Program-made: the position numbers and the translations under genes
NCBI GenBank assembly: GCA_945905295.1
Contig: CAMDPX010000002.1
Span: 1 to 64,000 of the forward strand
Length of the DNA: 64,000 bases
Source of the DNA: Planctomyces sp. SH-PL62
GTDB taxonomy: Bacteria; Planctomycetota; Planctomycetia; Planctomycetales; Planctomycetaceae
Reading direction: 5' to 3'
Shown here: one piece after another, positions 34,545 to 41,773 of the stretch
Layout of the letters: each line of letters opens with the position of its first letter
How positions within the stretch are numbered: the first letter of the stretch is position 1
The notes under the pieces: generated by a model
The model's input: the letters and a program-made list of their open reading frames with translations, nothing else
Database searches by the model: none
What the model was told of the DNA's origin: nothing

Positions 34545-36311
34545 ATGTCAGATGATCGCGATTTCTCTCCGCGGCCTTGTGGACTGGAATGCGTCCGACC
34601 ATCGCTCGGACGTCGCATGTTGCTGTTCGTGATGGCTGTCGCGACGGCGTCCGTGTGCGGTTCGTCAGGCTGGTGTGCGGATCGCCCCCCCGAAGTGGAA
34701 GCGGCGATTCAACGCGCGGTGAAAAGTCTCGCCGGCAGTAAAGTCATTGCTGAGTCGGAAGCCGGCTTGGTCGTGTATGCCTGCATGTCCGCGGGAGAAT
34801 CGGCCGACAGCCCGCTTGTCAGAACTCAAACGGACATCATTCTGAAAAAGTGCTCCAACATCTATAAGCCAACCCTGCACCACAATTACGAAGCGGGCGT
34901 CGACGTGATGGGTTTGGTCGCCGCCGACCGCGAGAAGTACAAAGCTCAAATTCAGCAGATCGGCGAGTTCTTGATCCGTGAGCAGAAGCCGTATGGTGTC
35001 TGGGATTATTCCGTCGGTGACAGCAAGGGAGACACGAGCATTTCCCAGTATGGTGTCCTGGGTCTGTGGGCCGCAGCTCGCGCGGGAGTTCAGGTGCCCA
35101 CAAAAGTTTGGGATGATGCGGCGCAGTGGCACATTCGGACGCAGCTTAAAGATGGCGCTTTCGGATATCACCCTTTGGGTGGAGACCCGGCCCCCAAGCA
35201 CAGCATGACCGTGGCTGGAGTTGGCAGCTTGGCCGTCATCAAGCTCATGTTGTCAAAGTTGCCGGAAGAGCCAAATGCGCCATCAGCGGGCGCGGAACCG
35301 AAGACCAAGAAAAGCGATAAGGCCTTCGGCGTTCTGGAACGAGTCACCCCCCAGGAACCGGTCGACGCACCGGCCGCCGCGAGCTCGCCGATGGACACGA
35401 ATTTCAAGCCAAGGTCCACGCGCGGCGAGTTAGACCGGAGCATCAACGGTGGTCTGGGCTGGCTCGCTCGCTCTTATACCATCGACAAGCCGTCCGGCTG
35501 GGGCTTGTATTACCTGTATGGGCTCGAACGAGTCGGATCGCTGACGAACTCAGAGAAAATCAATGGCCGCGACTGGTACAAGGAGGGCTGTGCTTTCCTG
35601 ATGAAGAGTCAACAACCCGACGGAAGTTTCTCCGATTTGGGAGGGCCCACACCGTCGACCTGTTTCGCGATCTTGTTCATGACTCGTGCCACCGAAAAGC
35701 TGGTCCCCGTCACTCAGCAAGTGGCTCGCGTGCGGGCGGCAACGTATGGCGGTGGCACTCTGGAAGGGGGACGCGGCCTGCCTAAAGATTTGGGAAAAGT
35801 CGATAAGCAAGGGGGACAGCTTTCGGAGAAGAAGCTGGATACGGAACTCGACAAGGTACTGGCGGAACTGGGTGATCCAAAATCCGACCGAGTCGAAGCC
35901 GCTCAAAAGGCGCTGGTGGATGCGATTCAGGTTGGGCAGCGGCAGGAACTGATCGGTCAGAAAACCTTGTTGCTGAAACTGGCGAAGGATTCGCGGGTCG
36001 AAGTGCGCCGGACGGCGTTCTGGGCGTTGGGACGCTGCAACGATCTGCTCGTCGCACCGGTCTTGATCAAAGGTCTGGAGGACGTTGACTACGATGCGGC
36101 CGTGGAAGCTCGCAACGCCTTGTGCGTGCTCAGCCGTCGTCCGCGCGGATTCGGACTGCCAAGCGATTTGGACGCCAAATTCACTGCGGATGCGACGGTC
36201 GCCGAGAAAGAAGCCGCCTTCGAGAAATGGCGCGGCGACGACCTCCGCAAATGGCGCGAGTGGTATCAAACCGTCCGACCGTACTCCGAACGGGACAAAC
36301 TCCCCGATTGA
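34545..36311 (+). CDS. Exported alpha/alpha-toroid (prenyltransferase/squalene-oxidase-repeat-like) protein with HEAT repeats
   Basis: About 588 residues from ATG 34545 (an in-frame ATG at 34458 overlaps the YjbQ stop and is the alternative). A signal-like segment RRMLLFVMAVATASVCGSSG ends near WCAD. The body has repeated motifs of the terpenoid-cyclase toroid fold (EKYKAQIQQIGEFLIREQKP, DTSISQYGVLGLWAAARAGV, GCAFLMKSQQPDGSFSDLGG). C-terminal HEAT-like repeats follow (DSRVEVRRTAFWALGRCNDL). No catalytic DxDD is evident, so a binding or structural role is likely. This family is common in planctomycetes. Confidence 0.82.
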   Translation: MSDDRDFSPRPCGLECVRPSLGRRMLLFVMAVATASVCGSSGWCADRPPEVEAAIQRAVKSLAGSKVIAESEAGLVVYACMSAGESADSPLVRTQTDIILKKCSNIYKPTLHHNYEAGVDVMGLVAADREKYKAQIQQIGEFLIREQKPYGVWDYSVGDSKGDTSISQYGVLGLWAAARAGVQVPTKVWDDAAQWHIRTQLKDGAFGYHPLGGDPAPKHSMTVAGVGSLAVIKLMLSKLPEEPNAPSAGAEPKTKKSDKAFGVLERVTPQEPVDAPAAASSPMDTNFKPRSTRGELDRSINGGLGWLARSYTIDKPSGWGLYYLYGLERVGSLTNSEKINGRDWYKEGCAFLMKSQQPDGSFSDLGGPTPSTCFAILFMTRATEKLVPVTQQVARVRAATYGGGTLEGGRGLPKDLGKVDKQGGQLSEKKLDTELDKVLAELGDPKSDRVEAAQKALVDAIQVGQRQELIGQKTLLLKLAKDSRVEVRRTAFWALGRCNDLLVAPVLIKGLEDVDYDAAVEARNALCVLSRRPRGFGLPSDLDAKFTADATVAEKEAAFEKWRGDDLRKWREWYQTVRPYSERDKLPD

Positions 36312-36367
36312 AAGAGGACTCTCCCCACGCGAGAGTGCGGGGCGTCCATTGAGAAAGAGTCCAAACC

Positions 36368-37330
36368 GTGAGCACCGTTGCCGACAATTCGACTCGCACA
36401 CGCCCCCCGCCGATCGCGTTGTCTCAGCACGACAAAGTGTCGTCGGGGTTGCTGGCCGTCTGCATGTTGCTCGGCACGCTGACGGTTTTGCTGATCACGG
36501 CCTGGATCGCCAACATGCTGCCGTCCCCCAAACTGCCACCGCCGGTGACGTTGTTGGAGGAAGATCCCGGCGGCGATCCGCACGGCTTCATCGACGGCAC
36601 ACCCGGCGAAACATTGGCGCTCGGCTCGCCGGATGCCGATGCGAACGACCCCGTGATGGCCGAAGCGGAAGCGCTGCCGGACACGGCCGAGGTCTCGGCC
36701 GAATCGCTCGACGCGGTCGCCGATGTGTCCGATGCCACCGAGATGAACACGTCGGACTCTGCCGATGCTCCCGTGGCGAATCAACAACTCGCGCAGGCTT
36801 CTTTGATTCCCACGCGCCCCGGAAGCCCCTTCGGAAAACCGGGCGGGACTGGTCGTCCGCCGCTGGGGTCCGGCACCGGCAAAGGGGGCTTCCCGCGCGA
36901 GATGCGGTGGTTCATCAAGTTTACCGAACGTGGAACGCTCGATGAGTACGCCGCGCAATTGGAATTCTTCGGAATTGAACTCGGAGCGCTCATGCCTGAT
37001 GGAAAACTGATCTTGGTCAGCAAGCTCAACACACCGTCGCCGACGAAGCGAACCGTGACCAACGGCCAGGAAGAGAAGCGGCTGTACTTCACTTGGAAGG
37101 GAGGCACTCGCAAAGGGGTCGATCTGCAAATCCTGCAAAAGGCGGGCATCGACGGGACCAATGCCCTCGTCATGCACTTCTATCCGCCGCAAACGGAGAA
37201 TCAATTGGCCGTCTTGGAGCAGCAATACAAAGGGCGCAAAGCCAACCAAATCAAACGCACTTACTTCTCCGTCCGCAACGCCAAGGATGGCTTTGAATTC
37301 ACGATCACCAGCCAGACCGAGTTGAAATAG
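36368..37330 (+). CDS. Single-span membrane protein, unknown function
   Basis: A 320-residue protein. One membrane span (LLAVCMLLGTLTVLLITAWI, residues ~28-47) precedes a Pro-rich and then acidic periplasmic linker (~50-140). A Gly/Pro segment (RPGSPFGKPGGTGRPPLGSG) follows, then a globular C-terminal domain (MRWFIKFTERGTLDEYAAQL ... HFYPPQTENQLAVLEQQYKG). The topology recalls TonB-like or biopolymer-transport-associated proteins, but no TonB signature is visible. It follows the toroid/HEAT protein by 56 bases and probably belongs to the same transcription unit. Confidence 0.78.
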   Translation: MSTVADNSTRTRPPPIALSQHDKVSSGLLAVCMLLGTLTVLLITAWIANMLPSPKLPPPVTLLEEDPGGDPHGFIDGTPGETLALGSPDADANDPVMAEAEALPDTAEVSAESLDAVADVSDATEMNTSDSADAPVANQQLAQASLIPTRPGSPFGKPGGTGRPPLGSGTGKGGFPREMRWFIKFTERGTLDEYAAQLEFFGIELGALMPDGKLILVSKLNTPSPTKRTVTNGQEEKRLYFTWKGGTRKGVDLQILQKAGIDGTNALVMHFYPPQTENQLAVLEQQYKGRKANQIKRTYFSVRNAKDGFEFTITSQTELK

Positions 37331-37393
37331 GCCACCGTCAAGCGGGGCCGATCGAGCAGGGAACAGGGAAGTCACCCTTGAGGAGCGGCGTTG

Positions 37394-38437
37394 ATGCCTG
37401 AGTCGGAGATTCTTCGCGACCTGTGGTACATGGCGGTGCCAGGGCAGCAGCTCAAGCGCGGGCAGATGGTGGGAAAGATTCTGCTCGGTCAATCGCTGGT
37501 GTTGGGCCGAGATGCCAACGGCGAGGTCTTCGCACTCCGCGACATCTGCCCGCATCGGGGCATCCCACTGAGTCACGGTCAGTTCGATGGCCGCGAGATC
37601 GAGTGCTGCTACCACGGCTGGCGGTTCAATTGTGGCGGCGGTTGCACACACATTCCTTCGTTGCTGCCCAATCAGAAGTTTGATCTCGACCGTGTGTTCG
37701 TCACGCGCTATCCCTGCCGCGAAGTCCAAGGCAACGTCTGGGTCTTCTTCCCGGCAGACGAACGCAGAGTTCCCGATCCACTGCCAGAGATTTCGGTCGT
37801 GCCCGGCGTTGAAGCTTGTCACTATCGGCTGGTGGAGCGAGCCCTCTTTCCGTGCTCGATCGACCATGCTGTCGTCGGCCTGATGGACCCGGCCCACGGC
37901 CCGTTCGTGCATCGCTCCTGGTGGTGGCGTTCACGTCACTCAATGCACCAGAAGTCGAAAGCCTTCGCCCCGTCGCATCTGGGCTTCACGATGGTCCGGC
38001 ACAAACCTTCATCCAACTCGAAGGCGTACAAGCTGCTCGGCGGCGAAGTCTCGACCGAGATTCGGTTCGAGTTACCCAGCACGCGCATCGAATCCATCGT
38101 CGCGGGCCGGCATCACATCTGCGGACTGACAACGCTGACCCCACTGGCCGACAAGCAGGTCGAGCTGCATCAAGTCTTCTACTGGACGACCCCCTGGCTG
38201 ACGGCATTTCGCCCACTCATGCGTCCGTTAGTCCGGACCTTTATCGAGCAAGACCGAGACGTCGTGGACAAGCAACAGCAAGGTCTCAACGAAGACCCGC
38301 AACTCATGCTCATCAACGACGCCGACCGCCCTGCCCGCTGGTATCACCAACTCAAAAAAGAATTCCAGCAGTCAAAGGCCGAGCAACGCGCGTTCGTCAA
38401 TCCGGTGCCAGAGACCACACTGCATTGGTGCAGTTAG
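37394..38437 (+). CDS. Rieske [2Fe-2S] oxygenase (aromatic ring-hydroxylating type)
   Basis: A 347-residue alpha-subunit-like oxygenase. The Rieske centre is ICPHRGIPL (Cys52, His54) plus ECCYHGWRF (Cys71, His74). The catalytic half contains IDHAVVGLMDPAHGPFVHRS, with candidate non-haem iron ligands. ATG 37394 has GAGGAG upstream. It resembles VanA/pheophorbide-oxygenase-type enzymes; the substrate is unknown. No reductase or ferredoxin gene is adjacent. The next frame (a protein kinase) begins at or across its stop codon. Confidence 0.88.
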   Translation: MPESEILRDLWYMAVPGQQLKRGQMVGKILLGQSLVLGRDANGEVFALRDICPHRGIPLSHGQFDGREIECCYHGWRFNCGGGCTHIPSLLPNQKFDLDRVFVTRYPCREVQGNVWVFFPADERRVPDPLPEISVVPGVEACHYRLVERALFPCSIDHAVVGLMDPAHGPFVHRSWWWRSRHSMHQKSKAFAPSHLGFTMVRHKPSSNSKAYKLLGGEVSTEIRFELPSTRIESIVAGRHHICGLTTLTPLADKQVELHQVFYWTTPWLTAFRPLMRPLVRTFIEQDRDVVDKQQQGLNEDPQLMLINDADRPARWYHQLKKEFQQSKAEQRAFVNPVPETTLHWCS

Positions 38438-38454
38438 TCCGCAGCGTTCTTTCA

Positions 38455-39360
38455 TTGGCGACGATCAGAGTTGCATCCCCTTTTCCTGCCCCGGCCCCCT
38501 TCGGACGATTTCACGTCGAACGTTTGCTCGGGCGTGGTGCGATGGGGGAGGTCTATTGGGCCTGGGACACGCAACTCGACCGCCCCGTGGCGCTCAAGGT
38601 GCCGCGATTCTCTGGCGACGAAGGAGACGAATTGGCTCGGCGGCTGCTGCGCGAGGCCAAGGCGGCGGCCAACTTGAATCACGCGAACATCTGCCGCGTG
38701 TACGACAGCGGCGTCGAGGCGGGCACCTATTTCATCGCGATGGAATTCATCGAAGGCCGGACGCTGTCGGCCGACATCACTCCCGGCCACTTGACGAGCG
38801 AACGGCGGAGCGTGGACTTGATCCGCAAGCTGGCCTCCGCGTTGGCCGAAGCTCACGCCAAGGGAGTCATCCACCGTGACCTCAAACCGGGAAACATTCT
38901 CGTCAACGAGCGTGGCGAGCCGATCCTCACGGACTTCGGTTTGGCGCGACGATCCGATGTGGCTCACGACGTCCGAGTCACTCAAACGGGCATGTTGATC
39001 GGTTCGCCGGCCTACATGTCTCCCGAGCAAGCGGATGGCGAAACCGGCCGAGTCGGCCCGTGGAGTGACATCTACAGCCTGGGCGTGGTGCTGTTCGAAT
39101 TGCTGACCGGTCAGTTGCCGTTCCAAGGTTCGGTGGTGGCGATCCTGTCGCAAGTGATGCTGAAAGAACCGCCGCGGCCGCCGCGGCCGTCGCCGCTGCG
39201 ACCGGACCTCGATCCGCGTCTGGATGTGATCTGCCTCAAGATGATGGCCAAGCGCCCGCAAGATCGCTTCGCGTCGATGATCGAGGTCGAACAAGCGTTG
39301 ACGAAGTGGCTACCGTCAGCAAGCACAAACTGGGTCGGATTTCGCGTGGCCCGTAACTGA
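38455..39360 (+). CDS. Hanks-type Ser/Thr protein kinase, catalytic domain only
   Basis: A complete kinase domain: FGRFHVERLLGRGAMGEVYW, ALKVPRF (VAIK-like Lys), AKGVIHRDLKPGNILVNERG, TDFGLARRSDVA (DFG), GSPAYMSPEQADG, WSDIYSLGVVLFELLTGQLP and KMMAKRPQDRF. It ends soon after the domain, with no membrane span or sensor domain, unlike most planctomycete kinases. No ATG precedes the domain. TTG 38455 or GTG 38428 (overlapping the Rieske gene) would give about 301-310 residues. It could be a soluble kinase coupled to the upstream gene, or a remnant of a larger one. The distant FHA protein is a potential reader, but there is no direct link. Confidence 0.82.
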   Translation: MATIRVASPFPAPAPFGRFHVERLLGRGAMGEVYWAWDTQLDRPVALKVPRFSGDEGDELARRLLREAKAAANLNHANICRVYDSGVEAGTYFIAMEFIEGRTLSADITPGHLTSERRSVDLIRKLASALAEAHAKGVIHRDLKPGNILVNERGEPILTDFGLARRSDVAHDVRVTQTGMLIGSPAYMSPEQADGETGRVGPWSDIYSLGVVLFELLTGQLPFQGSVVAILSQVMLKEPPRPPRPSPLRPDLDPRLDVICLKMMAKRPQDRFASMIEVEQALTKWLPSASTNWVGFRVARN

Positions 39361-39390
39361 CGGGACGGCATGGTGTCAGTCACCGCAACA

Positions 39391-39525
39391 TTCCGAATTG
39401 TCGGATGGAATCGTGGAGCCAATCGAAAGCGTCGTTCCACGAATGTTTCACCGCGACGCCATCGGCGTGCGCGGAGATCGGGTCGGCCGCTCGCCACCCA
39501 CTCGCGCCCACGCCGCTGGCGTCAA
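39391..39525 (+). repeat. Direct repeat copy 1, left of the MNT/HEPN module
   Basis: About 135 bases highly similar to 40525-40662, starting TTCCGAATTGTCGGATGGAA and ending near ACTCGCGCCCACGCC. Long identical runs include TGGAGCCAATCGAAAGCGTC and CGCTCGCCACCCACTCGCGC. The internal inverted arm is degraded in this copy. Confidence 0.93.
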
Positions 39526-39597
39526 ACAATCGGACTGACGGTGATTTCTTGAATGGAATCATTGCTCACCGGACGAGTTGCCGTTCAAAATGGTTCC

Positions 39598-40038
39598 ATG
39601 AGTACGAGAGCTGTGAACTTGACCGCGAGTCGGCGATATCAGTCGCCGAATATTCCCCTGTCAGCGATTCGGCGGTACGTGCAACAGGTTGTCGAGAAGT
39701 TCCAACCGGAAAAAGTGATCCTCTTCGGCTCGTACGCGCGCGGCGATCAACGTGAAGGGAGTGACGTGGACTTGCTGGTGGTGATGCCGGCCTGGAACGA
39801 GATCAGCAAAGCGACTCGGATTAGTTGGGAATTGCAGGCACCGTTCACGTTGGACCTCATCGTGCGCACGCCCAAGCATCTGCAACGTGGTTTAGACGAG
39901 AACGATTGGTTTTTGCGTGAAGTCATGGAAACGGGAAAGGTGTTGTATGCAGCGCCAAACCGCGTGATGGGTCCAAAAAGCCGAAGCCGATTGGCACGCA
40001 GCTCAGCGCCTCGACGCGGAGCCGGAAAGACTCAATGA
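39598..40038 (+). CDS. MNT-type nucleotidyltransferase (antitoxin-like)
   Basis: A 146-residue minimal nucleotidyltransferase. The signature FGSYARGDQREGSDVDLLVV (GSxARG...DxD) is the catalytic strand-helix of the pol-beta superfamily. LDLIVRTPKHLQRGL provides the third acidic residue. MNT proteins pair with HEPN proteins in type VII-like toxin-antitoxin modules, where the MNT partner can modify the toxin by nucleotidylation. ATG 39598 gives the family length; ATG 39553 is an alternative. The 3' end overlaps the HEPN frame by about 90 bases. The module lies between two direct repeats. Confidence 0.88.
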   Translation: MSTRAVNLTASRRYQSPNIPLSAIRRYVQQVVEKFQPEKVILFGSYARGDQREGSDVDLLVVMPAWNEISKATRISWELQAPFTLDLIVRTPKHLQRGLDENDWFLREVMETGKVLYAAPNRVMGPKSRSRLARSSAPRRGAGKTQ

Positions 40039-40330
40039 CATCATCTGCTTTCATTGCCAGCAGACGGCGGAGAAGTACCTGAAGGCGTTGCTCCAAGAAC
40101 TGGGACTGCCGATCCCGCGCACCCACGTTTTCGTCGACCTGCTGGACTTGTTACTGCCGCATGATTCCACGTTGCATGGTTTGCGGCGAAGCCTGACTGC
40201 GTTGAGCCGATTTGCCGTGGAATACCGATATCCCGGCATGAGCGGGACGACTCGCCAAGCCAAAGCCGCGCTCCGTTCGACGGCGCGTGTTCGCGAAGAA
40301 CTTCGCCGGAGATTGGGCCTTCCCAATTGA
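39947..40330 (+). pseudogene. HEPN domain protein interrupted by in-frame TGA
   Basis: The frame from ATG 39947 reads MQRQTA, then TGA (39965-39967), then WVQKAEADWHAAQRLDAEP, NDIICFHCQQTAEKYLKALL (the HEPN hallmark), and ends at TAA... region 40330 with LRRRLGLPN. Restoring CGA (Arg) at codon 7 would give a full-length 127-residue HEPN protein with the usual N-terminus. No ATG, GTG or TTG lies between the TGA and codon 48. I see no RX4-6H RNase motif, so even the intact form would belong to the HEPN group without it. Either inactivated by a C-to-T change, recoded, or a sequence error. Confidence 0.8.
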
Positions 40331-40348
40331 TGAGGCGAATGAGAGTGT

Positions 40349-40448
40349 GGGGTCGGGTCTACGATTTTTCGGATTTGGCGGGGACAGAGCCTGATTTGCC
40401 AACAAAGCTTTCTTCCCGCCAAATCCGAAAAATCGTAGACCCGACCCC
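40349..40448. repeat. Inverted repeat, GGGGTCGGG superfamily
   Basis: Perfect 34-nt arms at 40349-40382 and 40415-40448 (GGGGTCGGGTCTACGATTTT start, GGATTTGGCGGG end). Closely related in layout and loop to 22204-22303, with different inner arm bases. It lies 18 bases after the HEPN stop. Confidence 0.97.
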
Positions 40449-40524
40449 GCGTTCAGACCGCGTTCGTGGACCAGGAACTCACCCTGCCACGCCGATTGCG
40501 AATCGAGCTTGAGGCACCGCAGCC

Positions 40525-40662
40525 TTCCGAATTGTCGGATTGAATCGTGGAGCCAATCGAAAGCGTCGTTCCGCGAATGTTTCACCGCCACGCCATCGGC
40601 GCGAGGGAATCGGGGCGACCGCTCGCCACCCACTCGCGCCCACGCTGATGGCGTGGCGGTTC
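40525..40662 (+). repeat. Direct repeat copy 2, right of the MNT/HEPN module
   Basis: Second copy of 39391-39525. Here the internal inverted arms are intact: ACCGCCACGCCATCGGCG and CGCTGATGGCGTGGCGGT. The repeat unit is therefore itself a hairpin element. Confidence 0.93.
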
Positions 40663-40797
40663 AACGACAAGCTCTTCGGATATGGCGCATCGAACTTAGT
40701 GACAGAATCACTACACTGCTCGCCTTGATTTAGAGATCGCCAGCGAGCGAACTTCCAGGAATCAAACAGATCCCGTCGAAGTTGGGGCAATGCCGTC
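40663..40797. other. Intergenic between direct repeat 2 and the PIN module
   Basis: No gene seen. It precedes the antitoxin gene and should carry its promoter; ACTACACTGCTCGCCTTGAT is the only AT-richer patch. Together with 40331-40524, which holds the inverted repeat at 40349, this makes a long non-coding stretch between the two TA modules. Confidence 0.4.
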
Positions 40798-41061
40798 ATG
40801 AGAAAAACCACCATCACCACGAAACCGGCCAAACGAACGCGCTCAAGGGGACGTGCAGCGTCAGACATCGCCGTGGCCGCCGCATTAAAAGACATCAATC
40901 GGCTGACTCCAGGCTCGGCCAAGGCGGCGGAAACGATCGCGTTGCTCAAGTCCTGGCTCAAGGATGATTCGGGGTACGATGAGCAGACGTGGCCCAAACT
41001 GAAAAAGGCGCTCGATCAGCAACGTGCCAAGGTGGGAGCACGGAGACTGTTCGATGAGTGA
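40798..41061 (+). CDS. Putative antitoxin of the PIN module
   Basis: An 87-residue basic protein (MRKTTITTKPAKRTRSRGRA ... AETIALLKSWLKDDSGYDEQ ... WPKLKKALDQQRAKVGARRL). No clear DNA-binding fold is recognisable. It overlaps the following PIN gene by 8 bases, the classical antitoxin-then-toxin order, and its size fits a VapB-like antitoxin. The assignment rests on context. Confidence 0.65.
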   Translation: MRKTTITTKPAKRTRSRGRAASDIAVAAALKDINRLTPGSAKAAETIALLKSWLKDDSGYDEQTWPKLKKALDQQRAKVGARRLFDE

Positions 41062-41494
41062 CGTCGTGCTGTTGGACGCAGGTCCGTTGGGAATGATTTC
41101 ACATCCGCGCGCGACGGTGGAGATCGTCACTTGGTTGGCTCGGCTACTGGCTGCGAGAGTCGAGGTTCTGATTCCCGAAATTGCGGATTACGAAGTCCGC
41201 CGCGAATTGCTTCGCGTTGGCAGCACACGAGGGATTGAGCGATTGAACGAGCTCAAGACCACGCTGGGATTCGTCCCCATCACATCGGAAGCGATGTTGC
41301 AAGCCGCAGCCTTTTGGGCGGACGCGCGGCGACGTGGCCGCCCCACGGCCGATGACGTGTCCTTGGATGCCGACGTGATCTTGGCCGCGCAGGCGGCGAC
41401 TCTACCAGACAAAGAAGTCGTCATCACATCGACAAACCCACGGCACATTTCGCGGTTTGTACACGCAGAGCATTGGCAGGACATTACCGGATGA
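41054..41494 (+). CDS. PIN-domain ribonuclease (VapC-like toxin)
   Basis: A 146-residue PIN protein. Acidic residues are Asp8 in VVLLDAGPLGM, Glu in IPEIADYEVRREL, and Asp in SLDADVILAAQA. A polar residue follows in ITSTNPRHISRF, where Asn takes the place of the common fourth Asp. It matches the PIN family with PEIADYEVRREL and a LDADVILAAQA centre that is frequent in cyanobacteria and planctomycetes. As a toxin it would cleave RNA. It follows its probable antitoxin with an 8-base overlap. ATG 41054 is chosen for that overlap and for the family start. Confidence 0.85.
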   Translation: MSDVVLLDAGPLGMISHPRATVEIVTWLARLLAARVEVLIPEIADYEVRRELLRVGSTRGIERLNELKTTLGFVPITSEAMLQAAAFWADARRRGRPTADDVSLDADVILAAQAATLPDKEVVITSTNPRHISRFVHAEHWQDITG

Positions 41495-41773
41495 ATGAAT
41501 CCGGTGTCAGGCCCTTCGGACTTCGGAATTGTCCGTCTCAGCCGCCGCTCGCCATCACCACTGGGGAGGGCAAACGGGACAGGTTTATATAACGACTGTT
41601 CCCTTCTCCAACCTCGTCTTGATCGTGGCATCCCATTGTTGTTCGCCGTGATGCAAAAACTCGCCTCCTTGGGGTGAGTGCCAAATTCGTTCGAGATCAT
41701 CCAACGCGGAGCAGTCCCGTTTCGTCTCGAAACCTGCGACGATGTGTCGAACAGGTTCGAGGCGAGGGCTGCG
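41495..41773. other. Intergenic between PIN toxin and polysaccharide genes
   Basis: About 280 bases without a supported gene. A short AT-rich patch GGTTTATATAACGACTG (about 41582-41598) could be a promoter for the downstream operon. No repeats longer than a few bases are seen. Confidence 0.4.

Noticed and set aside
36266-37912. 548-codon minus-strand open frame
   Set aside because: Shadow across the single-span protein and Rieske genes on the plus strand, both with convincing features.
37816-38454. N-terminal extension of the Ser/Thr kinase over the Rieske gene
   Set aside because: This part is the Rieske gene in another frame and shows no kinase-associated domain.
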